Counted from the stretch's first letter, positions 32,885-41,579 are shown. The stretch is DNA of 42,550 nucleotides from Streptomyces sp. ISL-11 (GCF_018614525.1 NZ_JAGGOL010000015.1:1-42550); one strand, 5' to 3'. Notes: generated by a model not told the origin, from the letters alone. Translations and numbers: made by a program.

Positions 32885-34036
32885 ATGGCCCCTACCTCTG
32901 AGACGACAGTCGGGATCGGCGGCGCGGCGGAGAGCACGGACATGGTGCTCAACATCGGACCGCAGCACCCCTCCACGCACGGCGTGCTGCGGCTGCGGCT
33001 CGTCCTGGACGGGGAGCGGATCCAGCACGCCGAGCCCGTCGTCGGCTATATGCACCGGGGCGCGGAGAAGCTGTTCGAGGCGCGCGACTACCGGCAGATC
33101 ATCATGCTGGCGAACCGCCACGACTGGCTGTCGGCGTTCTCCAACGAGCTCGGTGTCGTCCTGGCCGTGGAGCGGATGCTCGGCATGGAGGTGCCCGAGC
33201 GCGCGGTGTGGACCCGCACGCTCCTGGCCGAGCTGAACCGGGTGCTCAACCACCTGATGTTCCTCGGCTCCTATCCCCTGGAGCTCGGCGGCATCACGCC
33301 CGTCTTCCACGCCTTCCACGAGCGCGAGGAGCTCCAGACGGTGATGGAGGAGGTCTCCGGCGGCCGGATGCACTACATGTTCAACCGCGTCGGCGGCCTG
33401 AAGGAGGACCTGCCCGCCGGCTGGCTGGGCCGGGCCCGGCACGCGGTGGCCCAGGTCTCCTCCCGCATGGACGTCTACGACCGGCTCGTGCTCGGCAACG
33501 AGATCTTCCGGGGCCGTACGCGCGGCGTCGGCACGCTCTCGCGCGAGGCGGTGCACGCGTACGGGGTGAGCGGTCCCATCGCCCGCGCGTCCGGCGTCGA
33601 CTTCGACCTGCGCCGCGACGAGCCGTACCTCGCGTACGGGGAGCTCCAGGACACGCTGAAGGTCGTCACCCGCGAGGACGGCGACTGCCTGGCGCGCTTC
33701 GAGTGCCTGCTGGAGCAGACGCACAACGCCCTGGAGCTGGCCGAGGCGTGCCTGGACCGGATCGCCGGCCTCCCGCCGGGCCCGATCAACCAGCGGCTGC
33801 CGAAGGTGCTGAAGGCCCCGGAGGGCTCGACGTACGCCTGGACCGAGAACCCGCTCGGCCTCAACGGCTACTACCTGGTCTCCAAGGGCGACAAGACGCC
33901 CTACCGCCTGAAGCTGCGGTCGGCGTCGTTCAACAACATCCAGGCGCTGACCGAGCTGCTGCCGGGGACGCTGGTCTCGGACATGGTGGCGATCCTGGGT
34001 TCGCTGTTCTTCGTCGTCGGCGACATCGACAAGTAG
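32885..34036 (+). CDS. nuoD2: NuoD-like NADH-quinone oxidoreductase subunit, orphan copy
   Basis: 383 aa from the ATG at 32885; shorter than the NuoD of the main nuo operon (about 440). Core motifs: [29 protein letters not shown] with Arg58 next to the N2-cluster region, [29 protein letters not shown] and C-terminal [14 protein letters not shown]. No other nuo genes are near, so it either replaces NuoD in an alternative complex I or serves another quinone/hydrogenase-like complex. Residues before about 20 are poorly conserved. Co-transcribed with the methyltransferase; a strong terminator follows. Confidence 0.92.
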   Translation: MAPTSETTVGIGGAAESTDMVLNIGPQHPSTHGVLRLRLVLDGERIQHAEPVVGYMHRGAEKLFEARDYRQIIMLANRHDWLSAFSNELGVVLAVERMLGMEVPERAVWTRTLLAELNRVLNHLMFLGSYPLELGGITPVFHAFHEREELQTVMEEVSGGRMHYMFNRVGGLKEDLPAGWLGRARHAVAQVSSRMDVYDRLVLGNEIFRGRTRGVGTLSREAVHAYGVSGPIARASGVDFDLRRDEPYLAYGELQDTLKVVTREDGDCLARFECLLEQTHNALELAEACLDRIAGLPPGPINQRLPKVLKAPEGSTYAWTENPLGLNGYYLVSKGDKTPYRLKLRSASFNNIQALTELLPGTLVSDMVAILGSLFFVVGDIDK

Positions 34037-34053
34037 CCGGGCACCGGGTGCTC

Positions 34054-34102
34054 GATACGGAACAACCCCCGGCGGGGCGACCGCCGGGGGTTGTTCCGTA
34101 TC
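34054..34102. terminator. Strong bidirectional terminator
   Basis: A perfect 22-bp stem, left arm 34054-34075 (starting GATACGGAACAACCCCC), loop GGCGA, right arm 34081-34102. It separates nuoD2 from the convergent gene at 34116. Confidence 0.92.
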
Positions 34103-34115
34103 CGAGCGGCGAAGG

Positions 34116-35204
34116 CTAGGAGATGGCGCTGCGCAGGTGCGCGACGTCTATCTGCTCGGTCTCGTCGTGCGCGGTCAGGTCGATGATGCCGTCCTTCGCG
34201 TCGCCCTCGCCCGCGGACTCGGCCTCCGCCTGGGCGAGCGCCTCCTCGCCGACGACGTCCGCGAGGTCGGTCTCCTCGACGGGCCGTGCGGGCAGGGGCC
34301 GCTGGGTGCCGAAGAAGTCGAACCCGCCCTGGGTGCGCGACGCGGGGCGCCGTGCGGCGAGCTGTGCCGTGATGGGCGCGGGCCGGGACCCGTCGGCGGA
34401 TCCGGCGGCGTCCTGAGCGGCCTTCGCCGCCTTCTTCACGGACTCCGCGGGCTTCGCGAACTCCAGGGGCTTCGCCGCCTTCGCCGGCTTCGCGTCCCGG
34501 GTCGGTTCGGCCTTGCGGGGCCGCTCGGCCGCCGGAGCCACGGGCTTGAGCTCCGTCACCGGGCCGGTGGCCTCGGTGGCGGAGGTCTTCGACCGCTCGG
34601 CTTCCTCCGCTGCCCGCCGCTGCCGGGCGGCATTGCTCTCCAGGTCGCGCAGCGCCTCGGCGGCCTTGCGGTAGGCGGACGCCGCGACGTACGAGCCGGG
34701 GGTGCCGGCCGGCGCGCCCGTCTCCAGGGCCTTCGCGGCCCGGGACCGGGGCAGGATGCCGCGCGCGACCCGGCTGCTCTCCAGCGCGCCGGCCCGCTCG
34801 GTCTCGGCGGTGGCGTAGCGGCGCAGGAGGTCGGCGTGCTCGGTGCGGAGCCGGGCCAGTTCGGTGCGCTTGCCGCGCAGCCTGCCCTCCAGCGTGGCCC
34901 GGGCGGCGCGGGCCTCCTCCAGCTCCGTCTCCAGCTCGGCTATCCGCTCGTCGGTCTTCCACTCGTCGCGGACCCGGGCGGCGGTGAGCTGGGCGACCCG
35001 CTTGCCCGCGGAGCGGTCCCAACGGCGCATCAGCACGGCGCCGACCACCGCGGCGGCGGCCGCCGCCGCGGCGAGACTTCGGATGACGACCGTTTCACCT
35101 ACCACCCAGGCACCGGCGGCGCAGGCGACCGATGTCGCGGCGACCGTCGATGGGGGAAGAAGCCTGTGCAGGGGCGGCGAATGGCGGTGGCGTCCTCGTG
35201 GCAT
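34116..35204 (-). CDS. Membrane protein with long coiled coil and basic/acidic tail
   Basis: 362 aa from the ATG at 35204; upstream codons in the same frame look non-coding. Two short hydrophobic segments at about 20-36 and 40-58, then a coiled coil at about 75-135 (ELETELEEARAARATLEGRL, ELARLRTEHADLLRRY), a Lys/Ala/Pro-rich region (AKPAKAAKPLEFAKPAESVK) and a C-terminal acidic stretch. FDFFGTQRPLPARPVEETDL in the tail looks like a conserved short motif. No catalytic motif. Architecture suggests a cytoplasmic scaffold attached to the membrane; I cannot name it. Confidence 0.8.
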   Translation of the reverse strand: MPRGRHRHSPPLHRLLPPSTVAATSVACAAGAWVVGETVVIRSLAAAAAAAAVVGAVLMRRWDRSAGKRVAQLTAARVRDEWKTDERIAELETELEEARAARATLEGRLRGKRTELARLRTEHADLLRRYATAETERAGALESSRVARGILPRSRAAKALETGAPAGTPGSYVAASAYRKAAEALRDLESNAARQRRAAEEAERSKTSATEATGPVTELKPVAPAAERPRKAEPTRDAKPAKAAKPLEFAKPAESVKKAAKAAQDAAGSADGSRPAPITAQLAARRPASRTQGGFDFFGTQRPLPARPVEETDLADVVGEEALAQAEAESAGEGDAKDGIIDLTAHDETEQIDVAHLRSAIS

Positions 35205-35287
35205 GGCCTGAAACTTACCGTGCGTCGCCTCGGGAGTGTGACCCCACTGCCAAACTCTTCCCTTGATCTTACTTCTCCCCCGCTTCT

Positions 35288-36268
35288 CTACTTCGAGAGC
35301 AGCTTCTTCTCCTTGAGGTACTGAGCGGCCACATCGGCGGGCTTGAGCCGCTGGGCGTCCACCTTCTTGTTGAGTTCGGTGAGGTCCTCCGTGGTCAGCA
35401 CCCTGGTGAGCTTGGTGAGCGCATCGGCGATCTTCTGCGAACCCGCCTTCTTCGCATTCACCACGGGCAGGACGTTGTCGGAGTTCTGAAGGTTCTTGTC
35501 GTCCTTGAGCAGGACGAGACCGAACTGTTCGAGCGTGGCGTCCGTGGTGGTGGTCAGCAGCAGCTGGTCCTTGCCGTCCTTGACCGCCTGCTTGGCCTGG
35601 GCGCTGCCGACCTCCAGCGGGTGGATGCCGGTGATGTCGATGCCGTAGGTCTTCTCCAGGCCCGGCTGGCAGAAGGGCCGCTGGGGGCATTCGTCACCCG
35701 CCGCGAGCTTGACCCGCTGCTTCGACTTTCCAAGATCGGAAAGCGTCTTGAGCCCGTGCTCCTCGGCGAACTTCTCGGTCACGGCGAAGGCGTTCTGATC
35801 GACCGCGCGGCCGGCGTCGAGGACCTTGAGGCCGCGGGGCTCGGCGAGTTTCCGCAGGGCCTTCACCGTGGCCTCGGCGTCGGCGGAGGCGACGGCGGGC
35901 GCGTCCTTGCCGTTCTGCTTCTTGTTCAGGAATTCGGCGAGCGTCGCCGCGTACTCCGGTACGACATCGATCTCACCGGACTCCAAAGCCGGTTCATACA
36001 GCTCGCGGGCGTCGACGGTCTTGATCTTCGTCGAATATCCGGCGTCCTCGAGCAGGCCCGCGTATATCTCCGCGAGCACCTTGGACTCGGTGAAGGAGGC
36101 CGCTCCGACCACCAGCGTCCCCTGCCCCGGCTTCGCGGACGCGTCCCCGCCGCCGGACTTCTCCAGGCTGTCGCCACCGCAGGCGGCGAGGCCCGCCGTC
36201 AAGGTGGCGATACCGGCCGCCGCCAGCAGGGCGCGCGCGGTCCGCGCTCGACGCGGGGTGCTGCTCAT
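35288..36268 (-). CDS. Glycine betaine/osmoprotectant-type ABC transporter, substrate-binding lipoprotein
   Basis: 326 aa from the ATG at 36268, which has GGAG 5 nt upstream; the earlier ATG (36283) is less well placed. Lipobox LAAC with Cys30. Type II binding fold of the OpuAC/QAT family: VVGAASFTESKVLAEIYAGL, VPEYAATLAEFLN, RVKLAAGDECPQRPFCQPG, GKDQLLLTTTTDATLEQFG and LTKLTRVLTTEDLTELNKKV. Likely ligands are glycine betaine, choline, carnitine or ergothioneine; I cannot choose. Third gene of the permease operon. Confidence 0.92.
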   Translation of the reverse strand: MSSTPRRARTARALLAAAGIATLTAGLAACGGDSLEKSGGGDASAKPGQGTLVVGAASFTESKVLAEIYAGLLEDAGYSTKIKTVDARELYEPALESGEIDVVPEYAATLAEFLNKKQNGKDAPAVASADAEATVKALRKLAEPRGLKVLDAGRAVDQNAFAVTEKFAEEHGLKTLSDLGKSKQRVKLAAGDECPQRPFCQPGLEKTYGIDITGIHPLEVGSAQAKQAVKDGKDQLLLTTTTDATLEQFGLVLLKDDKNLQNSDNVLPVVNAKKAGSQKIADALTKLTRVLTTEDLTELNKKVDAQRLKPADVAAQYLKEKKLLSK

Positions 36269-36360
36269 GGGAACTCCATCCATTCGGTAAACGTCCGTAC
36301 GTCCATGCCCGGTTGTCCCTGCCCGGCCGCCCCTCGGTCAAGCGTCAGGAGCGGCCCGGC

Positions 36361-37110
36361 TCAGGCGGGGGTGCCCACGGCCGGCAGGGACTCGGCGGGT
36401 GCCGCCGGGCCGTCGCTGCCCGCCGCCCGGCCGCGTATGCGCCGGGCACGGCGGCGCACCGGATCCAGCAGCCGCTCCAGGAGGACGAACACGGCCTCCA
36501 CCAGCAGCGCGAACGCCGCCACCAGCAGCGCCCCGGCCACCACCTGCGCGGTGTCGGTGAGCCGGAAGCCGGCCGTGATGATCCGCCCCAGTCCGCCGCC
36601 GCCGGCCAGCGCGGCGAGCGTGGCGGTGGCCACGATCTGCACGGCGGCGGTCCGCACACCCGTCATGATCAGCGAAAAGGCGAGCGGCAGCTCGACCCTG
36701 GCGACCACTTGACGCCCCGTCATCCCCATGCCGCGCGCGGCCTCGACCATGTCGCGGTCCACCCCGCGCATCCCCACATAGGCGTTGGTCAGCACCGGCG
36801 GAATCGCGAACAGCACCAGCGCGATGACGGTGGGCCAGGAGCCGTGCGTCCCCAGGGGGCTGAGCAGCAACAGCACCAGCACCGCGAACGTCGGCACCGC
36901 CCGTCCCGCATTGGACAGGTTCACCGCCAGGGCACCACCCTTGCCCAGGTGGCCGAGCACCACGGCGACGGGCAGGGCGATCGCGCAGGAGAGCAACAGG
37001 CTCACCGCGGTGAGGTACAGATGCTGGTCGAGGCGCTGCCACACGCCGTCCGCACCGGTCCAGTGCGCGCCGGTGGACAGCCACGTCCACGTCCTCTCGA
37101 TGACGCCCAT
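36361..37110 (-). CDS. Osmoprotectant-type ABC transporter permease (second)
   Basis: 249 aa from the ATG at 37110 that overlaps the stop of the first permease (TGATG). Five to six transmembrane helices, and the EAA-type loop DMVEAARGMGMTGRQVVARV that docks with the ATPase. Ends with a basic, disordered tail. Paired with the permease at 37110-37835 as a heterodimer. The 92-nt gap to the binding protein gene holds no obvious promoter. Confidence 0.93.
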   Translation of the reverse strand: MGVIERTWTWLSTGAHWTGADGVWQRLDQHLYLTAVSLLLSCAIALPVAVVLGHLGKGGALAVNLSNAGRAVPTFAVLVLLLLSPLGTHGSWPTVIALVLFAIPPVLTNAYVGMRGVDRDMVEAARGMGMTGRQVVARVELPLAFSLIMTGVRTAAVQIVATATLAALAGGGGLGRIITAGFRLTDTAQVVAGALLVAAFALLVEAVFVLLERLLDPVRRRARRIRGRAAGSDGPAAPAESLPAVGTPA

Positions 37111-37835
37111 CAGGCCACCGCCTGCCCGGCCGGCCGTTTCACCGGGCCGTCGCCCGGACTCCGGCGGCGCTTCACGCGCGCCCACGGCGTCAACAGCCGC
37201 TGGACGAGCAGCAGGACGAGGTCGGCCAGGACCGCCAGCACCACGCACAGCACCGACGCGGTGAGCACCTGCGCCTTGAAGTAGCCGCGCAGGCCCTCCA
37301 GGATGAGGTTGCCCAGCCCGCCGTAGCCGATGATCGAGCCGACGGTGGTGAGCGAGACCGTGGAGACCGTGGCGATCCGCAGCCCGGCCATCAGCGCGGG
37401 CAGCGCCAGCGGGAGCTCCACCCCGAACAGCAGCCGCACCGGCCCGTATCCCATGCCGCGCGCCGCCTCGCGGGCCTCCTCGGGCACGGCGGCGAGCCCG
37501 GCCAGGATGTTCCGCACGAGGATCGTCAGCGAATACAGCACCAGGCCGGTGACCACGACCGACACCGACAGGCCGAAGACCGGCACCAGCAGCGAGAACA
37601 TGGCCAGCGACGGCACGGTGTAGAGCACGGTGGTCAGGCCCAGCACGGGGGCCGCCACCACCCGCCGTCTGCGTGCCAGCAGCGCCAGCGGGAACGCGAC
37701 GAGCAGGCCGATGCCCACCGACGCGAGCGTGATGCCGATGTGCTGGAGCGTGGCGTCCGCCAGCTCCTGTCCGCGCGTGCGCACGTACTCACCGCAGATC
37801 CAGTCGTTGGTGACCAAGCAGCTCTGGTCCGCCAT
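37110..37835 (-). CDS. Osmoprotectant-type ABC transporter permease (first)
   Basis: 241 aa, ATG behind the very strong GGGGGAGGTGAGGG region. Starts with a short Cys-containing extracellular segment (SCLVTNDWICGEYVRTRGQE), then six transmembrane helices and the EAA loop EAREAARGMGYGPVRLLFGVELP. Typical of OpuCB/OpuCD proteins. First gene of the three-gene minus-strand unit, driven by the promoter at 37879-37901. Confidence 0.93.
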   Translation of the reverse strand: MADQSCLVTNDWICGEYVRTRGQELADATLQHIGITLASVGIGLLVAFPLALLARRRRVVAAPVLGLTTVLYTVPSLAMFSLLVPVFGLSVSVVVTGLVLYSLTILVRNILAGLAAVPEEAREAARGMGYGPVRLLFGVELPLALPALMAGLRIATVSTVSLTTVGSIIGYGGLGNLILEGLRGYFKAQVLTASVLCVVLAVLADLVLLLVQRLLTPWARVKRRRSPGDGPVKRPAGQAVA

Positions 37836-37878
37836 ACGCCCTCACCTCCCCCTGGGCCTTGACCGTCGGTTACTGGCG

Positions 37879-37901
37879 ACCCTAACCCCGGGCACTGACA
37901 T
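37879..37901 (-). promoter_or_regulatory. PafBC/RecA-NDp-like promoter of the ABC permease operon
   Basis: On the minus strand ATGTCAGTG (37901-37893), 8 nt, TAGGGT (37884-37879): the same -35/spacer/-10 plan as upstream of radA, with one change in the first, least constrained base. Initiation would be near 37872, giving a ~37-nt leader with a strong Shine-Dalgarno. DNA-damage control of this operon is inferred only. Confidence 0.6.
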
Positions 37902-37963
37902 TCGAGTCCGGCGCCACACAACGGCAACAATGTCGGAAGCGAGTACGGCCAGAATGGGGAATC

Positions 37964-39142
37964 ATGATCCGCTTCGAGCACGTCACCAAGCGCTACGCCG
38001 ACGGCACCACCGCCGTGGACGACCTGTCCTTCGAGGTGGCGGAGGGCGAGCTGGTCACCCTCGTCGGGCCGTCCGGCTGTGGCAAGACCACCACGATGAA
38101 GATGGTCAACCGGCTGATCGAGCCGACCGAGGGCCGGATCCTCCTTGACGGCAAGGACATCGCCACGGTCGACCCCGTCGAGCTGCGCCGCCGGATCGGC
38201 TACGTCATCCAGCAGGTCGGCCTCTTCCCGCACAAGACGGTGCTCGACAACACCGCGACCGTCCCGCACCTGCTGGGCTGGCAGCGCAAGCGGGCCCGAA
38301 CCCGCGCCGCCGAGCTGCTGGAGCTCGTCGGGCTCGACCCGTCGGTCTACGGCGACCGCTACCCCGACCAGCTCTCCGGCGGGCAGCGCCAGCGCGTCGG
38401 GGTGGCCCGCGCCCTGGCCGCCGACCCGCCCGTCCTGCTGATGGACGAACCCTTCGGCGCGGTGGACCCGGTGGTCCGCGAGCACCTGCAGAACGAGTTC
38501 CTGCGGCTCCAGTCGCAGGTGCGCAAGACCGTGCTCTTCGTGACGCACGACATCGAGGAGGCCGTCCGTCTCGGTGACCGCATCGCGGTCTACGGGCACG
38601 GGCGCATCGAACAGTTCGACCCGCCGTCGGCCGTGCTCGGCGCCCCGGCCACGCCGTACGTCGCCGACTTCGTGGGGGCCGACCGCGGGCTCAAGCGGTT
38701 GTCGGTCACCTCCATCGAGCCCGGCGACCTCGAACAGCCGCCGGTCGTGCACCTCGACGACGCCGCGGACCGGGCGGCGGCACGGCTCGCCGACGAGGGC
38801 GCGCGCTGGGCCGTGGTCCTGGACGACGCCGACCACCTCCACGGCTGGATCTCCGCCGACGCGCTCACCGGCGCGAAGGCGAGGAAGGGGGGCACGGTCC
38901 GCGACCACGCCCGCCGCATGGACGCCTGGCTGCCGGTGGGAGCCTCGCTCAAGCAGGCGTTCAGCACGATGCTCCAGCACGACGCGGGGTGGATCGCCGT
39001 CCTCGACGGCGAGCGCGCCGACCATTTCCTGGGCGTACTGACGCCGGCGCGCCTGCACGAGGCCCTGCGGCGCTCCACGGCCGCTGATGCGGCCGGCTCC
39101 GCCCGTGCGGATGTGAGAGTGGAGACGGTGGCGGACGCGTAG
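37964..39142 (+). CDS. Osmoprotectant-type ABC transporter ATPase with C-terminal CBS domains
   Basis: 392 aa, ATG with GGGGA upstream. Walker A GPSGCGKTT at 35-43, Q loop IGYVIQQVGLFPH, signature LSGGQRQRVG from 137, Walker B VLLMDEPFGAVDP with Asp161/Glu162, H-loop VTHD. Residues 250-375 form a CBS pair (WAVVLDDADHLHGWISADAL; GWIAVLDGERADHFLGVLT), the ionic-strength/c-di-nucleotide sensor found in OpuA/OpuC-type ATPases; CBS domains of such importers bind c-di-AMP in Firmicutes (family knowledge). Transcribed away from its own permeases, so the two halves share a 128-bp promoter region. Confidence 0.95.
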   Translation: MIRFEHVTKRYADGTTAVDDLSFEVAEGELVTLVGPSGCGKTTTMKMVNRLIEPTEGRILLDGKDIATVDPVELRRRIGYVIQQVGLFPHKTVLDNTATVPHLLGWQRKRARTRAAELLELVGLDPSVYGDRYPDQLSGGQRQRVGVARALAADPPVLLMDEPFGAVDPVVREHLQNEFLRLQSQVRKTVLFVTHDIEEAVRLGDRIAVYGHGRIEQFDPPSAVLGAPATPYVADFVGADRGLKRLSVTSIEPGDLEQPPVVHLDDAADRAAARLADEGARWAVVLDDADHLHGWISADALTGAKARKGGTVRDHARRMDAWLPVGASLKQAFSTMLQHDAGWIAVLDGERADHFLGVLTPARLHEALRRSTAADAAGSARADVRVETVADA

Positions 39143-39172
39143 CCGGCCCCGGCCGGGCTCGAAAGGCGGCCC

Positions 39173-39667
39173 CTACGCCGGCGCCGCCCCCGGCCCTCCG
39201 TGGTCCTCGTCGTCGTCCTCCGGGAGCTTGCAGACCCGCTCCAGGAAGAAGGCCGCCGCGATCACGCCCGCGCCCGCCAGGACCGACGTGCCGGCGTAGA
39301 TGACCTGGTCGCGGCGGGCCGTGGTGTCCACCCCGGCGATGAGGAGGAAGACGCCGACGCCGCCGTACATCCCCGCCACCAGGGCCGCGACCAGCGCACT
39401 GGCCTGGCCGAAGACGACCGCGCGGGCGGCCAGCAGCGGGTCCACGCCCTTCGCGCCGGGCCGCCGCTCGCGCTGGGCCCGCAGCCGGGCGCGGAGCGAG
39501 AGGGCCGTGGCGGTGAGGACGACGGCGATGACCGCCAGCACGATGGGCGCCGCCACCGGCACGCTCGGCAGGGTGCCGAACGCGTCCCACAGCCGGGCGC
39601 CCGCCCAGGACACCACCCCGGCCACGGCGAACAGCCCGACCAGCACGCCGATCCGAAGTTGCTTCAC
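39173..39667 (-). CDS. DUF3180 membrane protein
   Basis: 164 aa from the GTG at 39667 (AGGCGA 8 nt upstream; common start MKQLR); an ATG six codons earlier is possible. Four transmembrane helices: about 6-22, 38-58, 85-105 and 115-135; conserved QRERRPGAKGVDPLLAARAVVFGQASAL between the second and third. DUF3180 genes habitually follow folK in actinobacteria, but no role is known. Convergent with the ABC ATPase gene, 30 nt apart. Confidence 0.88.
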   Translation of the reverse strand: MKQLRIGVLVGLFAVAGVVSWAGARLWDAFGTLPSVPVAAPIVLAVIAVVLTATALSLRARLRAQRERRPGAKGVDPLLAARAVVFGQASALVAALVAGMYGGVGVFLLIAGVDTTARRDQVIYAGTSVLAGAGVIAAAFFLERVCKLPEDDDEDHGGPGAAPA

Positions 39668-39762
39668 CGAGCCGTCGCCTCTCATCTCATCCGTCCGTCA
39701 GTGTGTCGAAACGATCCGTGCGCCGAAGCGATCCGTGCGCCCGAACGACATGATCCCAACGT

Positions 39763-40356
39763 CTACTCGGGCAGACGGAGTTCCAGGTCCACCCGCGGTG
39801 CCACGCCGCCGAGGCCCACCTGCGCCAGCAGCTCGACGACCGCGCCGTGCCCGGGGACCACGGCCTCCGGGTCCACGTCGTGCCACGGCGCCAGCACGAA
39901 GGCGCGCTGGTGGGCGCGCGGGTGCGGCAGGGTCAGCACGGGCTCGTCGGAGACCACGTCCTGGTAGGAGACGATGTCGACGTCGAGCGTCCGCGGGCCC
40001 CAGCGCTCGTCCCGGACCCGCTCGAAGGCTTCCTCGATCGCCTGGCCGCGCTCCAGCAGCGAGGACGGCGGCAGGGTCGTCTTCACCAGGACCACGGCGT
40101 TGTAGTACGACGGCTGGGTGCCCGGCTCGACGCCCCAGGGCTCGGTCTCGTACACCGGGGAGACCGCCTTGACCCGCAGGCCGGGCGTGTCCTCCAGCGC
40201 GTCGATCGCGCCCTGGAGGGTCTCCAGGCGGTTGCCCAGATTGCTGCCCAGCGAGATCACGGCCCGTTTGGGGTTGCTCAAGGTCACGTCCGCCGCGTCG
40301 ACCTGCTCCACCACGGAGGCGGGCACCGGCTGCACGGTCGGGTCGCTGCTGCTCAT
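39763..40356 (-). CDS. folK: 2-amino-4-hydroxy-6-hydroxymethyldihydropteridine pyrophosphokinase
   Basis: 197 aa. Transfers pyrophosphate from ATP to the pterin in folate synthesis. HPPK motifs: VISLGSNLGNR, VYETEPWG, YYNAVVLV, and RDERWGPRTLDVDIV with the metal-binding DxD pair. The first 30 residues are an extra, poorly conserved extension. ATG overlaps the folB TGA (ATGA), so the two are coupled. Confidence 0.96.
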   Translation of the reverse strand: MSSSDPTVQPVPASVVEQVDAADVTLSNPKRAVISLGSNLGNRLETLQGAIDALEDTPGLRVKAVSPVYETEPWGVEPGTQPSYYNAVVLVKTTLPPSSLLERGQAIEEAFERVRDERWGPRTLDVDIVSYQDVVSDEPVLTLPHPRAHQRAFVLAPWHDVDPEAVVPGHGAVVELLAQVGLGGVAPRVDLELRLPE

Positions 40357-40712
40357 ACTCGGCTCCGGGTAATAGTGATCGTCACATCGTCAAAGGGCAC
40401 GGTGATCGGGGCGTCCGGCTTGTGCACGACCACCTCGACCTCCCGTACCGCGTCGTGCTTGAGACACTGCTCGGCGATCCGCTCGGCGAGTGTCTCGATC
40501 AGATCCACGGGCTCGCCCTGGACGACATCGACGACCTCCTCCGCCACCACGCCGTAGTGCACGGTCTTCGTGAGGTCGTCGGCGGCCGCGGCGGGCCGGG
40601 TGTCCAGGCTCAGCACCAGGTCCACGATGAAGGTCTGGCCCTCCTCGCGCTCCCGGGGGAACACCCCGTGGTGCCCGCGAGCCTTCAAGCCGCGCAGCGC
40701 GACACGATCCAC
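40353..40712 (-). CDS. folB: Dihydroneopterin aldolase
   Basis: 119 aa from the GTG at 40712, with AGGAG 8 nt upstream; the frame before that is non-coding. Cleaves dihydroneopterin to the hydroxymethylpterin used by FolK. Tunnel-fold motifs GLKARGHHGVFPREREEGQ, VHYGVVAEEVV, ETLAERIAEQCL and VHKPDAPI. First gene of folB-folK-DUF3180. About 390 bp separate it from the NTF2-like gene; the region contains its promoter (below) and otherwise nothing I can support. Confidence 0.95.
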   Translation of the reverse strand: MDRVALRGLKARGHHGVFPREREEGQTFIVDLVLSLDTRPAAAADDLTKTVHYGVVAEEVVDVVQGEPVDLIETLAERIAEQCLKHDAVREVEVVVHKPDAPITVPFDDVTITITRSRV

Positions 40713-40805
40713 ACGAATCACTCCTGCTGGTCGTCGGTATGGCGAGTGCGCACCGGGTCTCCGGTGCGTCGCCCGTCCCCCGCCGTCGGCCGGGGTGCCC
40801 ACTCG

Positions 40806-40828
40806 AATCTACCTGCGAGCACCGACAG
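40806..40828 (-). promoter_or_regulatory. PafBC/RecA-NDp-like promoter of folB
   Basis: On the minus strand CTGTCGGTG (40828-40820), 8 nt, TAGATT (40811-40806), matching TTGTCRGTG-N8-TAnnnT apart from the first base. A 6-bp inverted repeat TGCGAG/CTCGCA (40814-40819 and 40831-40836) overlaps it, and a 10-bp palindrome GAGATATCTC sits at 40857-40866 just upstream. Leader to the folB GTG about 87 nt. Regulation by PafBC is inferred. Confidence 0.58.
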
Positions 40829-41099
40829 CACTCGCACATGGACGCCAAGGGCGCTGGAGATATCTCAGGACATCTACGGATATTCACGAACCTCGGGACT
40901 TCTGCGGGATGCTCCGGCCGAGCCGACCCTCGTCACACCGACCGGCTCCCGCCGCGCTTACCCGACGCCCCCACGCTCCACCCCTACCCACGCTCCGAGC
41001 AGCCCGAACGAGTGGTGCGCGACATCCTGACTGACGCGCCGCCCAGGCGTGCGGTACCGGCGCGCCCCCGCCGCCCCGCCCCGGGCCCGTGCGGGGTCC

Positions 41100-41579
41100 T
41101 CAGCCCGCCGCCTCGCCGTCCCCGGCCTCCGGGCCCTCCTCCTCGTCCTCGCGCCCCGCCAGGACCGGCGAGCCGTGGTGCGACCACACCTTCCACTCCT
41201 CGCCGACCCGCCGGAAGGCGTTCGTCGCCACGACCAGCTGCCCGACCAGCGGCCCCAGCTCGCCCTCGGTCTCCGCCGGCCCGCCACTGAGGATGTTCTC
41301 CGTGCAGGTCACCAGGGCCGTGTCGCCGGCCACCGAGACCTCGACGTCCGTGAGGAAGAACTGGATGTAGTCGGTGCTCGCCATGATCAGCGCATACGAG
41401 CGGAGCACCTCGCCCCGCCCGCGCAGCACCGGCCACCCGGGGTGCACGCACGACACCTCGGCGTCGGCATCGTCCAGCCACATCTCCCCCATGGCCGCCG
41501 TGTCGCCGCGCTCCACCGCCTCGTAGAGCGCGGTATTGGCGAGTTCGACCCGCTCGTTGTCCGTACGAGCGGCGCTCAC
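41100..41579 (-). CDS. NTF2/SnoaL-like family protein
   Basis: 159 aa, GTG overlapping the folP stop (GTGA). Cone-shaped alpha+beta NTF2 fold: NERVELANTALYEAVERGDTA, WLDDADAEVSCVHPGWPVL, RGRGEVLRSYALIMAS and FRRVGEEWKVWSHHGSPVL. Such proteins bind small hydrophobic or pterin-like ligands or act as scaffolds; the role within folate synthesis is unknown although it is coupled to folP. The acidic tail (EDEEEGPEAGDGEAAG) is disordered. Confidence 0.9.
   Translation of the reverse strand: MSAARTDNERVELANTALYEAVERGDTAAMGEMWLDDADAEVSCVHPGWPVLRGRGEVLRSYALIMASTDYIQFFLTDVEVSVAGDTALVTCTENILSGGPAETEGELGPLVGQLVVATNAFRRVGEEWKVWSHHGSPVLAGREDEEEGPEAGDGEAAG

Noticed and set aside
34137..35324. 395-codon plus-strand ORF over the coiled-coil gene
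   Set aside because: Antisense shadow, very rich in Gly and Arg, without start signals.
40739..41290. Possible gene in the folB to NTF2-like gap
   Set aside because: The frame turns into Pro/Arg low-complexity sequence, overlaps the NTF2-like gene antisense and has no ribosome binding site.
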